A stretch of DNA of 64,000 nt from Zeus faber. Lineage: Eukaryota; Chordata; Actinopteri; Zeiformes; Zeidae. The position numbers and the translations under genes were made by a program. The notes beneath the pieces were generated by a model that saw only the letters and a program-made list of their open reading frames with translations, ran no database searches and was not told the DNA's origin. Shown here piece by piece: positions 24,892 through 37,104 of the stretch (position 1 is the first letter of the stretch; every line of letters begins with the position of its first letter). The stretch is taken from contig CAUIJY010000075.1 in NCBI GenBank assembly GCA_960531495.1, forward strand, positions 124,001 through 188,000, read 5' to 3'.

Positions 24892-26930
24892 CAATCTTTC
24901 TTTCAATCTTTCTTTCAATCTTTCATTCATTCCTTCTTTCAATCTTTCAATCTTTCTTTCATTATTTCTTTCAATCTTTTTTACTTTCAATCTTTCTTTC
25001 TTTAAATCTTTCTTTCAATCTTTCTTTCAAACTTTCATTCTTTATTTCAATATTTCAATCGTTCAATCTTTCTTTCATTCTTTCTTTCAATCTTTCTTTC
25101 AATCTTTCAATCTTTCTTTCAATCTTTCTTTCAAACTTTCATTCTTTATTTCAATATTTCAATCTTTCAATCTTTCTTTCGTTCTTTCTTTCAATATTTC
25201 AATCTTTCAATCTTTCTTTCATTCTTTCTTTCAATCTTTCAATCTTTCTTTAATTCTTTCTTTCAATCTTTCTTTCTTTCAATTTTTCTATCTTTCAATA
25301 TTTCTTCAAATCTTTCAATCTTTCTTTTGTTATTCTTTCAATCTTTCTTTCTTTCAATCTTTCTTTCCATCTATCTTTCAATCTTTCTTTCATTCTTTCT
25401 TTCAATCTTTCGTACTTTCAATTTTTCTATCTTTCAATATTTCTTCCAATCGTTCAATCTTTCTTTCAATCTTTCTTTCAATCTTTCTTTCATTCTTTAT
25501 TTTAATCTTTCAATCTTTCTTTAATTGTTTCTTTCAATCTTTCTGTCTTTCAATATTTCTTTCAATCTTTCAATGTTTCTTTTTTTTTCAATCTTTCTTT
25601 CAATCTTTCTTTTATTCTATCTTTAAATCTTTGTTTTTTCAATCTTTTTTGCAATCTTTCTTTCAGTCTTTCAATCTGTCTTTCAAACTTTCAATCTTTC
25701 TTTCAATCTTTCAATCTTTCAATCTTTCTTTCAATTTTTCTTTCAATCTTTCAGTCTTTCTTTCAATCTTTCAATCTTTCAATCTTTCTTTCATTCTTTC
25801 TTTCAATCTTTCAATCTTTCTTTCAATATTTCTTTCAATCTTTCTTTCTGTCAATCTTCTTTCCATCTTTCTTTCATTCTTTCCTTCAGTCTTTCAATCT
25901 TTCTTTCAATCTTTCTTTCAATTTTTCTTTCAATCTTTCTTTCATTCTTTCCTTCAATCTTTCAATCTTTCTTTCAATCTTTCTTTCAATCTTTCATTCA
26001 TTCTTTCTTTCAATCTTTCTTTCTATCTATCTTTCAATCTTTCTTTCATTCGTTCAATCTTTATTTCAATCTTTCTTTCAATTGTTCAATCTTTCTTTCA
26101 TTCTTTCTTTAAATATTTCAATCTTTCAATCTTTCTTTCATTCTTTCTTTCAATCTTTCAATCTTTCTTTCATTTTTTCTTTCAATCTTTCTTACTTTCA
26201 ATCTTTCTTTCCATCTTTCTTTCATTCTTTCTTTCAATCTTTCTTTTTTCAATCTTTCTTGCAATCCTTCTTTCAATTGTTTAATCTTTCAATCTTTCTT
26301 TCATTCATTCTTTCATTCTTTCTTTCAATCGTTCTTTCTTTCTTTTAGTCTTTCTTTCATTCTTTCTTTTAATCTTTCAATCTTTCTTTCATTGTTTCTT
26401 TCAATCTTTCTTTCATTCTTTCTTTCATTCTTTCTTTCAATCTTTCTTTCAATCGTTCTTTCTTTCTTTTAGTCTTTCTTTCAATCTTTCAATTTTTCAA
26501 TCTTTCTTTCATTCTTTCTTTTAATCTTTCAATCTTTCTTTCATTCTTTCCGTCAGTCTTTCATTCTTTCTTTCAATCTTTCTTTTTTCAATCTTTCTTG
26601 CAATCGTTCTTTCAATTGTTTAATCTTTCAATCTTTCTTTCATTCTTTCTTTCAGTCTTTCAATCTTTTTTTCAATCTTTCTTTCATTCTTTCTTTCAAT
26701 CTTTCTGTCCGTCATTCTTTCTTTCAGTCTTTCTTTCATTCTTTATTTCAATCTTTGTTTCATTCTTTCTTTCAATCTTTCATTCAATCTTTCTTTCAAT
26801 CTTTCTTTCAATCTTTCTTTCAATCGTTCTTTCATTCTTTATTTTAATCTTTCAATTTTTCTTTAATTGTTTCTTTCAATCTTTCTGTCTTTCAATATTT
26901 CTTTCAATCTTTCAATCTTTCTTTTTTTTT
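24892..26930 (+). repeat. 2.03-kb tandem duplication, copy 1
   Basis: This 2,039-bp block is followed directly by a 2,027-bp copy. CATTCATTCC lies at 24,924 and 26,963. CAATTGTTT at 26,274 and 26,613 pairs with 28,301 and 28,640. The junction lies in a shared stretch of about 40 bp starting at 24,892 and 26,931, where upstream sequence switches from a CAAT run to the T9 run next to 26,931. Confidence 0.93.
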
Positions 26931-28957
26931 CAATCTTTCTTTCAATCTTTCTTTCAATCTTTCATTCATTCCTTCTTTCAATCTTTCAATCTTTCTTTCA
27001 TTATTTCTTTCAATCTTTTTTACTTTCAATCTTTCTTTCTTTAAATCTTTCTTTCAATCTTTCTTTCAAACTTTCATTCTTTATTTCAATATTTCAATCG
27101 TTCAATCTTTCTTTCATTCTTTCTTTCAATCTTTCTTTCAATCTTTCAATCTTTCTTTCAATCTTTCTTTCAAACTTTCATTCTTTATTTCAATATTTCA
27201 ATCTTTCAATCTTTCTTTCGTTCTTTCTTTCAATATTTCAATCTTTCAATCTTTCTTTCATTCTTTCTTTCAATCTTTCAATCTTTCTTTAATTCTTTCT
27301 TTCAATCTTTCTTTCTTTCAATTTTTCTATCTTTCAATATTTCTTCAAATCTTTCAATCTTTCTTTTGTTATTCTTTCAATCTTTCTTTCTTTCAATCTT
27401 TCTTTCCATCTATCTTTCAATCTTTCTTTCATTCTTTCTTTCAATCTTTCGTACTTTCAATTTTTCTATCTTTCAATATTTCTTCCAATCGTTCAATCTT
27501 TCTTTCAATCTTTCTTTCATTCTTTATTTTAATCTTTCAATCTTTCTTTAATTGTTTCTTTCAATCTTTCTGTCTTTCAATATTTCTTTCAATCTTTCAA
27601 TGTTTCTTTTTTTTTCAATCTTTCTTTCAATCTTTCTTTTATTCTATCTTTAAATCTTTGTTTTTTCAATCTTTTTTGCAATCTTTCTTTCAGTCTTTCA
27701 ATCTGTCTTTCAAACTTTCAATCTTTCTTTCAATCTTTCAATCTTTCAATCTTTCTTTCAATTTTTCTTTCAATCTTTCAGTCTTTCTTTCAATCTTTCA
27801 ATCTTTCAATCTTTCTTTCATTCTTTCTTTCAATCTTTCAATCTTTCTTTCAATATTTCTTTCAATCTTTCTTTCTGTCAATCTTCTTTCCATCTTTCTT
27901 TCATTCTTTCCTTCAGTCTTTCAATCTTTCTTTCAATCTTTCTTTCAATTTTTCTTTCAATCTTTCTTTCATTCTTTCCTTCAATCTTTCAATCTTTCTT
28001 TCAATCTTTCTTTCAATCTTTCATTCATTCTTTCTTTCAATCTTTCTTTCTATCTATCTTTCAATCTTTCTTTCATTCGTTCAATCTTTATTTCAATCTT
28101 TCTTTCAATTGTTCAATCTTTCTTTCATTCTTTCTTTAAATATTTCAATCTTTCAATCTTTCTTTCATTCTTTCTTTCAATCTTTCAATCTTTCTTTCAT
28201 TTTTTCTTTCAATCTTTCTTACTTTCAATCTTTCTTTCCATCTTTCTTTCATTCTTTCTTTCAATCTTTCTTTTTTCAATCTTTCTTGCAATCCTTCTTT
28301 CAATTGTTTAATCTTTCAATCTTTCTTTCATTCATTCTTTCATTCTTTCTTTCAATCGTTCTTTCTTTCTTTTAGTCTTTCTTTCATTCTTTCTTTTAAT
28401 CTTTCAATCTTTCTTTCATTGTTTCTTTCAATCTTTCTTTCATTCTTTCTTTCATTCTTTCTTTCAATCTTTCTTTCAATCGTTCTTTCTTTCTTTTAGT
28501 CTTTCTTTCAATCTTTCAATTTTTCAATCTTTCTTTCATTCTTTCTTTTAATCTTTCAATCTTTCTTTCATTCTTTCCGTCAGTCTTTCATTCTTTCTTT
28601 CAATCTTTCTTTTTTCAATCTTTCTTGCAATCGTTCTTTCAATTGTTTAATCTTTCAATCTTTCTTTCATTCTTTCTTTCAGTCTTTCAATCTTTTTTTC
28701 AATCTTTCTTTCATTCTTTCTTTCAATCTTTCTGTCCGTCATTCTTTCTTTCAGTCTTTCTTTCATTCTTTATTTCAATCTTTGTTTCATTCTTTCTTTC
28801 AATCTTTCATTCAATCTTTCTTTCAATCTTTCTTTCAATCTTTCTTTCAATCGTTCTTTCATTCTTTATTTTAATCTTTCAATTTTTCTTTAATTGTTTC
28901 TTTCAATCTTTCTGTCTTTCAATATTTCTTTCAATCTTTCAATCTTTCTTTTTTTTT
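26931..28957 (+). repeat. 2.03-kb tandem duplication, copy 2
   Basis: Copy of 24,892-26,930 shortened by 12 bp, one CAATCTTTCTTT module, in a run near 27,500-27,520. Otherwise the copies look almost identical by eye. Its right end overlaps the start of the 8.58-kb duplication (from 28,522), so that larger event used a breakpoint inside this copy and is probably younger than, or independent of, this pair. Confidence 0.92.
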
Positions 28958-31900
28958 CAATCTTTCTTTCAATCTTTCTTTTATTCTATCTTTAAATCTT
29001 TCTGTTTTTTCAATCTTTCTTTCAGTCTTTCAATCTGTCTTTCAAACTTTCAATCTTTCTTTCAATCTTTCAATCTTTCTTTCAATTTTTCTTTCAATCT
29101 TTCAGTCTTTCTTTCATTCTTTCTTTCAATCTTTCAATCTTTCAATCTTTCTTTCATTCTTTCTTTCAATCTTTCAATCTTTCTTTCAATATTTCTTTCA
29201 ATCTTTCTTTCTGTCAATCTTTCTTTCCATCTTTCTTTCCATCTTTCTTTCATTCTTTCCTTCAGTCTTTCAATCTTTCTTTCAATCTTTCTTTCAATTT
29301 TTCTTTCAATCTTTCTTTCATTCATTGCTTCAATCTTTCAATCTTTCTTTCAATCTTTCTTTCAATCTTTCATTCATTCCTTCTTTCAATCTTTCAATCT
29401 TTCTTTCATTATTTCTTTCAATCTTTTTTACTTTCAATCTTTCTTTCTTTAAATCTTTCTTTCAAACTTTCATTCTTTATTTCAATATTTCAATCGTTCA
29501 ATCTTTCATTCTTTCTTTCAATCTTTCTTTCAATCTTTCAATCTTTCTTTCAATGTTTCTTTCAATCTTTCTTTCTTTAAATCTTTCTTTCAATCTTTCT
29601 TTCAAACTTTCAATCTTTATTTCAATCTTTCAATCTTTCAATATTTCTTTCATTCTTTCTTTCAATATTTCAATCTTTCAATCTTTCTTTCATTCTTCTT
29701 TCAATCTTTCAATCTTTCTTTAATTCTTTCTTTCAATCTTTCTTTCTTTCAATTTTTCTATCTTACAATATTTCTTCAAATCTTTCAATCTTTCTTTTGT
29801 TATTCTTTCAATCTTTCTTTCTTTCAATCTTTCTTTCCATCTATCTTTCAATCTTTCTTTCATTCTTTCTTTCAATCTTTCGTACTTTCAATTTTTCTAT
29901 CTTTCAATATTTCTTCCAATTGTTCAATCTTTCTTTCAATCTTTCTTTCAATCTTTCTTTCATTCTTTATTTTAATCTTTCAATCTTTCTTTAATTGTTT
30001 CTTTCAATCTTTCTGTCTTTCAATATTTCTTTCAATCTTTCAATCTTTCTTTTTTTTTCAATCTTTCTTTCAATCTTTCTTTTATTCTATCTTTAAATCT
30101 TTGTTTTTTCAATCTTTCTTGCAATCTTTCTTTCAGTCTTTCAATCTGTCTTTCAAACTTTCAATCTTTCTTTCAATCTTTCAATCTTTCAATCTTTCTT
30201 TCAATTTTTCTTTCAATCTTTCAGTCTTTCTTTCATTCTTTCTTTCAATCTTTCAATCTTTCAATCTTTCTTTCATTCTTTCTTTCAATCTTTCAATCTT
30301 TCTTTCAATATTTCTTTCAATCTTTCTTTCTGTCAATCTTTCTTTCCATCTTTCTTTCCATCTTTCTTTCATTCTTTCCTTCAGTCTTTCAATCTTTCTT
30401 TCAATCTTTCTTTCAATTTTTCTTTCAATCTTTCTTTCATTCTTTCCTTCAATCTTTCAATCTTTCTTTCAATCTTTCATTCATTCCTTCTTTCAATATT
30501 TCAATCTTTCTTTCATTATTTCTTTCAATCTTTTTTACTTTCAATCTTTCTTTCTTTAAATCTTTCTTTCAATCTTTCTTTCAAACTTTCATTCTTTATT
30601 TCAATATTTCAATCGTTCAATCTTTCTTTCATTCTTTCAATCTTTCTTTCAATGTTTCTTTCAATCTTTCTTTCTTTAAATCTTTCTTTAAATCTTTCTT
30701 TCAAACTTTCAATCTTTATTTCAATCTTTCAATCTTTCTTTCATTCTTTCTTTCAATATTTCAATCTTTCAATCTTTCTTTCATTCTTTCTTTCAATCTT
30801 TCAATCTTTCTTTAATTCTTTCTTTCAATCTTTCTTTCATTCTTTCCTTCAATCTTTCAATCTTTCTTTCAATCTTTCTTTCAATCTTTCATTCATTCTT
30901 TCTTTCAATCTTTCAATCTTTCTTTCTATTTATCTTTCAATCTTTCTTTCATTCGTTCAATCTTTATTTCAATCTTTCTTTCAATCTTTCAATCTTTCTT
31001 TCAATATTTCTTTCAATCTTTCTTTCTTTCAATCTTTCTTTCCATCTTTCAATCTTTCTTTCAATCTTTCTTTTTTTCAATCTTTTTTAAAATCTTTCGT
31101 TTATTCTTTCTTTTATTCTTTCTTTCAATCTTTCAATCTTTCTTTCAATCTTTCTTTCTTTTTTCAATCTTTCTTTCATTCTTTCTATAAATCTTTCTTT
31201 CTTTCATTCTTTCTTTGAATCTTTCAATCTTTCAATCTTTCTTTAAATCTTTCTTTATATCTTTCTTTAAATCTTTCAATCTTTCAATTTTTCTTTCATT
31301 CTTTCTTTTAATCTTTCAATCTTTCTTTCATTCTTTCTTTCAATCTTTCTTACTTTCAATCTTTCTTTCCATCTTTCTTTCAATCTTTCTTTCATTCTTT
31401 CTTTCAATCTTTCTTTTTTCAATATTTCTTTCAATCTTTCAATTTTTCTTTCATTCTTTCATTCTTTTTTCAATCGTTCTTTCATTCTTTCTTTCAATCT
31501 TTCAATCTTTCTTTAAATATTTCAATCTTTCAATCTTTCTTTCAATATTTCAATCTTTCTTTTGTTATTTCTTTCAATCTTTCTTTCTTTCAATCTCTCT
31601 TTCCATCTTTCTTTCAATCTTTCTATTTTCAATCTTTCTTTCAATTGTTTAATCTTTCAATCTTTCTTTCATTCTTTCTTTCAGTCATTCAATCTTTTTT
31701 TCAATCTTTCTTTCATTCTTTCTTTCAGTCTTTCTGTCTGTCATTCTTTCTTTCAGTCTTTCTTTCAATCATTCAATCTTTCAATCTTTCTTTCTTTCAA
31801 TCTTTCTTTCTATCTTTCTTTCAATCTTTCTTTCATACTTTATTTCAATCTTTCTTTCATTCTTTCTTTCAATCTTTCTTTCAATCTTTCTTTCAATCTT

Positions 31901-34900
31901 TCTTTCAATCTTTCAATCTTTCTTTCAATATTTCTTTCAATCTTTCTTTCTTTCAATTTTTCTTTCTTTCAATCTTTCTTTCCATCTTTATTTCATTCTT
32001 TCCTTCAGTCTTTCAATCTTTCTTTCAATCTTTCTTTTTTTCAATCTTTTTTTAAATCTTTCTTTCATTCTTTCTATAAATCTTTCTTTCTTTCAATCTT
32101 TCTTTCAAGCTTTCAATCTTTCAATCTTTCTTTAAATCTTTTATTCATTCTTTCTTTCAGTCTTTCAATCTTTCTTTAAATCTTTCTTTCAATCTTTCAA
32201 TCTTTCAGTTTTTCTTTCAATCTTTCTTTCAATCTTTCTTACTTTCATTCTCTCTTTCTTTCAATATTTCTTTCAATCTTTCAATCTTTCTTTCATTCTT
32301 TCATTCTTTCTTTCAATCGTTCTTTCATTCTTTCTTTCAATCTTTCATTCTTTCTTTCAGTCTTTTAACCTTTCTTAAAATCTTTCTTTCAATCTTTCTT
32401 TCAAGCTTTCAATCTATCTTTCAATCTTTCTTTCAATCATTCAATCTTTCAATCTTTCTTTCTTTCAATCTTTCTTTCTATCTTTCTTTCAATCTTTCTT
32501 TCATTCTTTATTTCAATCTTTGTTTCATTCTTTCTTTCAATCTTTCTTTCTTTCAGTCTTTCTTTCAATCATTCAATCTTTCAATCTTTCTTTCTTTCAA
32601 TCTTTCTTTCATTCTTTATTTCAATCGTTCTTTCAGTCTTTCATTCTTTCTTTCAATCTTTCAATCTTTCATTCATTCTTTCTTTCAATCTTTCTTTCTT
32701 TCCATCTTTATTTCATTCTTTCCTTCAGTCTTTCAATCTTTATTTCAATCTTTCTTTCAATCTTTCTTTTTTTCAATCTTTTTTTAATCTTTCTTTCATT
32801 CTTTCTTTCAATCTTTCAATCTTTCTTTCAATCTTTCTTTCTTTTTTCAATCTTTCTTTCATTCTTTCTATAAATCTTTCTTTCTTTCAATCTTTCTTTC
32901 AATCTTTCAATCTTTCAATCTTTCTTTAAATCTTTTATTCATTCTTTCTTTCAGTCTTTCAATCTTTCTTTAAATCTTTCTTTCAATCGTTCAATCTTTC
33001 AGTTTTTCTTTCATTCTTTCTTTCAATCTTTATTACTTTCAATCTTTCTTTCAAACTTTCTTACTTTCATTCTCTCTTTCTTTCAATATTTCTTTCAATC
33101 TTTCAATCTTTCAATCTTTCAATCTTTCTTTCATTCTTTCATTCTTTCTTTCAATCGTTCTTTCATTCTTTCTTTCAATCTTTCATTCTTTCTTTCAGTC
33201 TTTTAACCTTTCTTAAAATCTTTCTTTCAATCTTTCTTTCAAGCTTTCAATCTTTCTTTCAATCATTCAATCTTTCTTTCTTTCAATCTTTCTTTCTATC
33301 TTTCTTTCAATCTTTCTTTCATTCTTTATTTCAATCTTTCTTTCATTCTTTCTTTCAATCTTTCTTTCTTTCAATATTTCTTTCAATCTTTCTTTCAATC
33401 GTTCTTTCTTTCATTTAGTCTTTCTTTCAATCTTTCAATTTTTCAATCTTTCTTTCATTCTTTCTTTTAATCTTTCAATCTTTCGGTCATTGTTTCTTTC
33501 AATCTTTCTGTCTTTCAATATTTCTTTCAATCTTTCTTTTTTTTCAATCTTTCTTGCAATCTTTCTTTCAGTCTTTCAATCTTTCTTTCAAACTTTCAAT
33601 CTTTCTTTCAATCTTTCAATCTTTCAATCTTTCTTTCAATTTTTCTTTCAATCTTTCAGTCTTTCTTTCATTCTTTCTTTCAATCTTTCAATCTTTCAGT
33701 CTTTCAATCTTTCTTTCATTCTTTCTTTCAATCTTTCAATCTTTCTTTCAATATTTCTTTCAATCTTTCTTTCTTTCAATCTTTCTTTCCATCTTTCTTT
33801 CATTCTTTCCTTCAGTCTGTCAATCTTTATTTCAATCTTTCTTTCAATCTTTCTTTCATTCTTTCTTTCAATCTTTCAATCTTTCTTTAAATCTTTCTTT
33901 CAATCTTTCAATCTTTCAATGTTTCTTTCATTCTTTCTTTCAATCTTTATTACTTTCAATCTTTCTTTCAATCTTTCTTTCAATCTTTCTTTCATTCTTT
34001 CTTTCAATCTTTCTTTCAATCTTTCTTTCATTCTTTCTTTCAATCTTTCAATCTTTCTTTGAATATTTCTTTCAATCTTTCTTACTTTCAATCTTTCTTT
34101 CTTTAAATCTTTCTTTCAATCTTTCTTTCAAACTTTCAATCTTTATTTCAATATTTTAATCTTTCTTTCTTTAAATCTTTCTTTCAATCTTTCTTTCAAA
34201 CATTCAATCTTTATTTCAATCTTTCAATCTTTCTTTCAATCTTTCAATCTTTCAATCTTTCTTTCATTCTTTCATTCAATCTTTCAATCTTTCTTTAATT
34301 CTTTTTTTCAATCTTTCTTTCTTTCAATTTTTCTATCTTTCAAAATTTCTTCCAATCTTTCAATCTTTCTTTTGTTATTCTTTCAATCTTTCTTTCTTTC
34401 AATCTTTCTTTCCATCTATCTTTCAATCTTTCAATCTTTCTTTCAATCTTTCAATCTTTCTTTCAATCTTTCTTTCTTTCAATCTTTCTTTCCATCTTTC
34501 TTTCATTCTTTCCTTCAGTCTTTCAATCTTTATTTCAATCTTTCTTTCAATCTTTCTTTTTTCAATCTTTCTTTCAATTTTTCTTCCGTTCTTTCTTTCA
34601 ATCTTTCAATCTTTCTTTCTTTTTTCAATCTTTCTTTCATTCTTTCTATAAATCTTTCTTTCTTTCAATCTTTCTTTCAATCTTTCAATCTTTCTTTAAA
34701 TCTTTTATTCATTCTTTCTTTCAGTCTTTCAATCTTTCTTTCAATCTTTCTTTCAATCTTTCAATCTTTCAATTTTTCTTTCATTCTTTCTTTCAATCTT
34801 TCTTACTTTCAATCTGTCTTTCTTTAAATCTTTCTTTCAATCTTTCTTTCAAACTTTCAATCTTTATTTCAATATTTCAATCTTTCTTTCTTTAAATCTT

Positions 34901-37104
34901 TCTTTAAATCTTTCTTTCAAACATTCAATCTTTATTTCAATCTTTCAATCTTTCAATCTTTCTTTCAATATTTCAATCTTTCAATCTTTCTTTCATTCTT
35001 TCATTCAATCTTTCAATCTTTCTTTCTTTCAATTTTTCTATCTTTCAAAATTTCTTCCAATCTTTCTTTTGTTATTCTTTCAATCTTTCTTTCTTTCAAT
35101 CTTTCTTTCCATCTATCTTTCAATCTTTCTTTCATTCTTTCAATCTTTATTTCAATCTTTCTTTCAATCTTTCAATCTTTCTTTCAATAGTTCTTTCAAT
35201 CTTTCTTTCTTTCAATCTTTCTTTCCATCTTTCTTTCATTCTTTCCTTCAGTCTTTCAATCTTTATTTCAATCTTTCTTTCAATCTTTCTTTTTTCAATC
35301 TTTCTTTCAATTTTTCTTCCGTTCTTTCTTTCAATCTTTCAATCTTTCTTTCAATCTTTCTTTCTTTTTTCAATCTTTCTTTCATTCTTTCTATAAATCT
35401 TTCTTTCTTTCAATCTTTCTTTCAATCTTTCTTTCTTTTTTCAATCTTTCTTTCATTCTTTCTATAAATCTTTCTTTCTTTCAATCTTTCTTTCAATCTT
35501 TCAATCTTTCAATTTTTCTTTCATTCTTTCTTTCAATCTTTATTACTTTCAATCTTTCTTTCAATCTTTCTTTCATTCTTTCTTTCATTCTTTCTTTCAA
35601 TCTTTCAATCTTTCTTTGAATATTTCTTTCAATCTTTCTTACTTTCAATCTTTCTTTCTTTAAATCTTTCTTTCAATCTTTCTTTCAAACTTTCAATCTT
35701 CATTTCAATATTTCAATCTTTCAATCTTTCTTTCAATCTTTCAATCTTTCTTTCATTCTTTCTTTCAATATTTCAATCTTTCAATCTTTCTTTCATTCTT
35801 TCTTTCAATCTTTCAATCTTTCTTTAATTCTTTCTTTCAATCTTTCTTTCTTTCAATTTTTCTATATTTCAATATTTCTTCCAATCTTTCAATCTTTCTT
35901 TCATTCTTTATTTCAATCTTTGTTTTTTCAATCTTTTTTGCAATCTTTCTTTCAATTGTTTTATCTTACAATCTTTCTTTCATTCTTTCTTTCAGTCTTT
36001 CAATCTTTCAATCTTTCTTTCAATTTTTCTTTCAATCTTTCAGTCTTTCTTTCATTCTTTCTTTCAATCTTTCTTTCAATCTTTCAATCTTTCTTTCAAT
36101 ATTTCTTTCAATCTTTCTTTCTGTCAATCTTCTTTCCATCTTTCTTTCCATCTTTCTTTCATTCTTTCCTTCAGTCTTTCAATCTTTCTTTCAATTTTTC
36201 TTTCAATCTTTCTTTCATTCTTTCCTTCAATGTTTCAATCTTTCTTTCAATCTTTCTTTCAATCTTTCATTCATTCTTTCTTTCAATCTTTCAATCTTTC
36301 TTTCAATATTTCTTTCAATCTTTTTTACTTTCAATCTTTCTTTCTTTAAATCTTTCTCTCAATCTTTCTTTCAAACTTTCATTCTTTATTTCAATATTTC
36401 AATCGTTCAATCTTTCTTTCATTCTTTCTTTCAATGTTTCTTTCAATCTTTCTTTCTTTCAATCTTTCTTTCAAACTTTCAATCTTTATTTCAATCTTTC
36501 AAACTTTCAATCTTTATTTCAATATTTCAATCTTTCAAATTTTCTTTCAATCTTTCAGTCTTTCTTTCATTCTTTCTTTCAATCTTTCAATCTTTCAGTC
36601 TTTCAATCTTTCTTTCATTCTTTCTTTCAATCTTTCAATCTTTCTTTCAATATTTCTTTCAATCTTTCTTTCTTTCAATCTTTCTTTCCATCTTTCTTTC
36701 ATTCTTTCCTTCAGTCCGTCAATCTTTATTTCAATCTTTCTTTCAATCTTTCTTTCATTCTTTCTTTCAATCTTTCTTTAAATCTTTCTTTCAATCTTTC
36801 AATCTTCCAATTTTTCTTTCATTCTTTCTTTCAATCTTTATTACTTTCAATCTTTCTTTCAATCTTTCTTTCATTCTTTCTTTCAATCTTTCAATCTTTC
36901 TTTGAATATTTCTTTCAATCTTTCTTACTTTCAATCTTTCTTTCTTTAAATCTTTCTTTCAATCTTTCTTTCAAACTTTCAATCTTTATTTCAATATTTT
37001 AATCTTTCTTTCTATAATTCTTTCTTTCAATCTTTCTTTCAAACATTCAATCTTTATTTCAATCTTTCAATCTTTCAATCTTTCTTTCAATCTTTCTTTC
37101 AATA
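28522..37104 (+). repeat. 8.58-kb tandem duplication, copy 1
   Basis: This 8,583-bp block is the largest duplicated unit seen. Its landmarks recur in the same order in the next 8.44 kb: CAATTGTTT at 28,640, 31,642 and 35,953 pairs with 37,223, 40,225 and 44,412. The two copies share a 24-bp start at 28,522 and 37,105. The part 30.9-36.0 kb is in turn colinear with 16.2-21.9 kb, showing that the unit was assembled from older array sequence. Confidence 0.94.
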
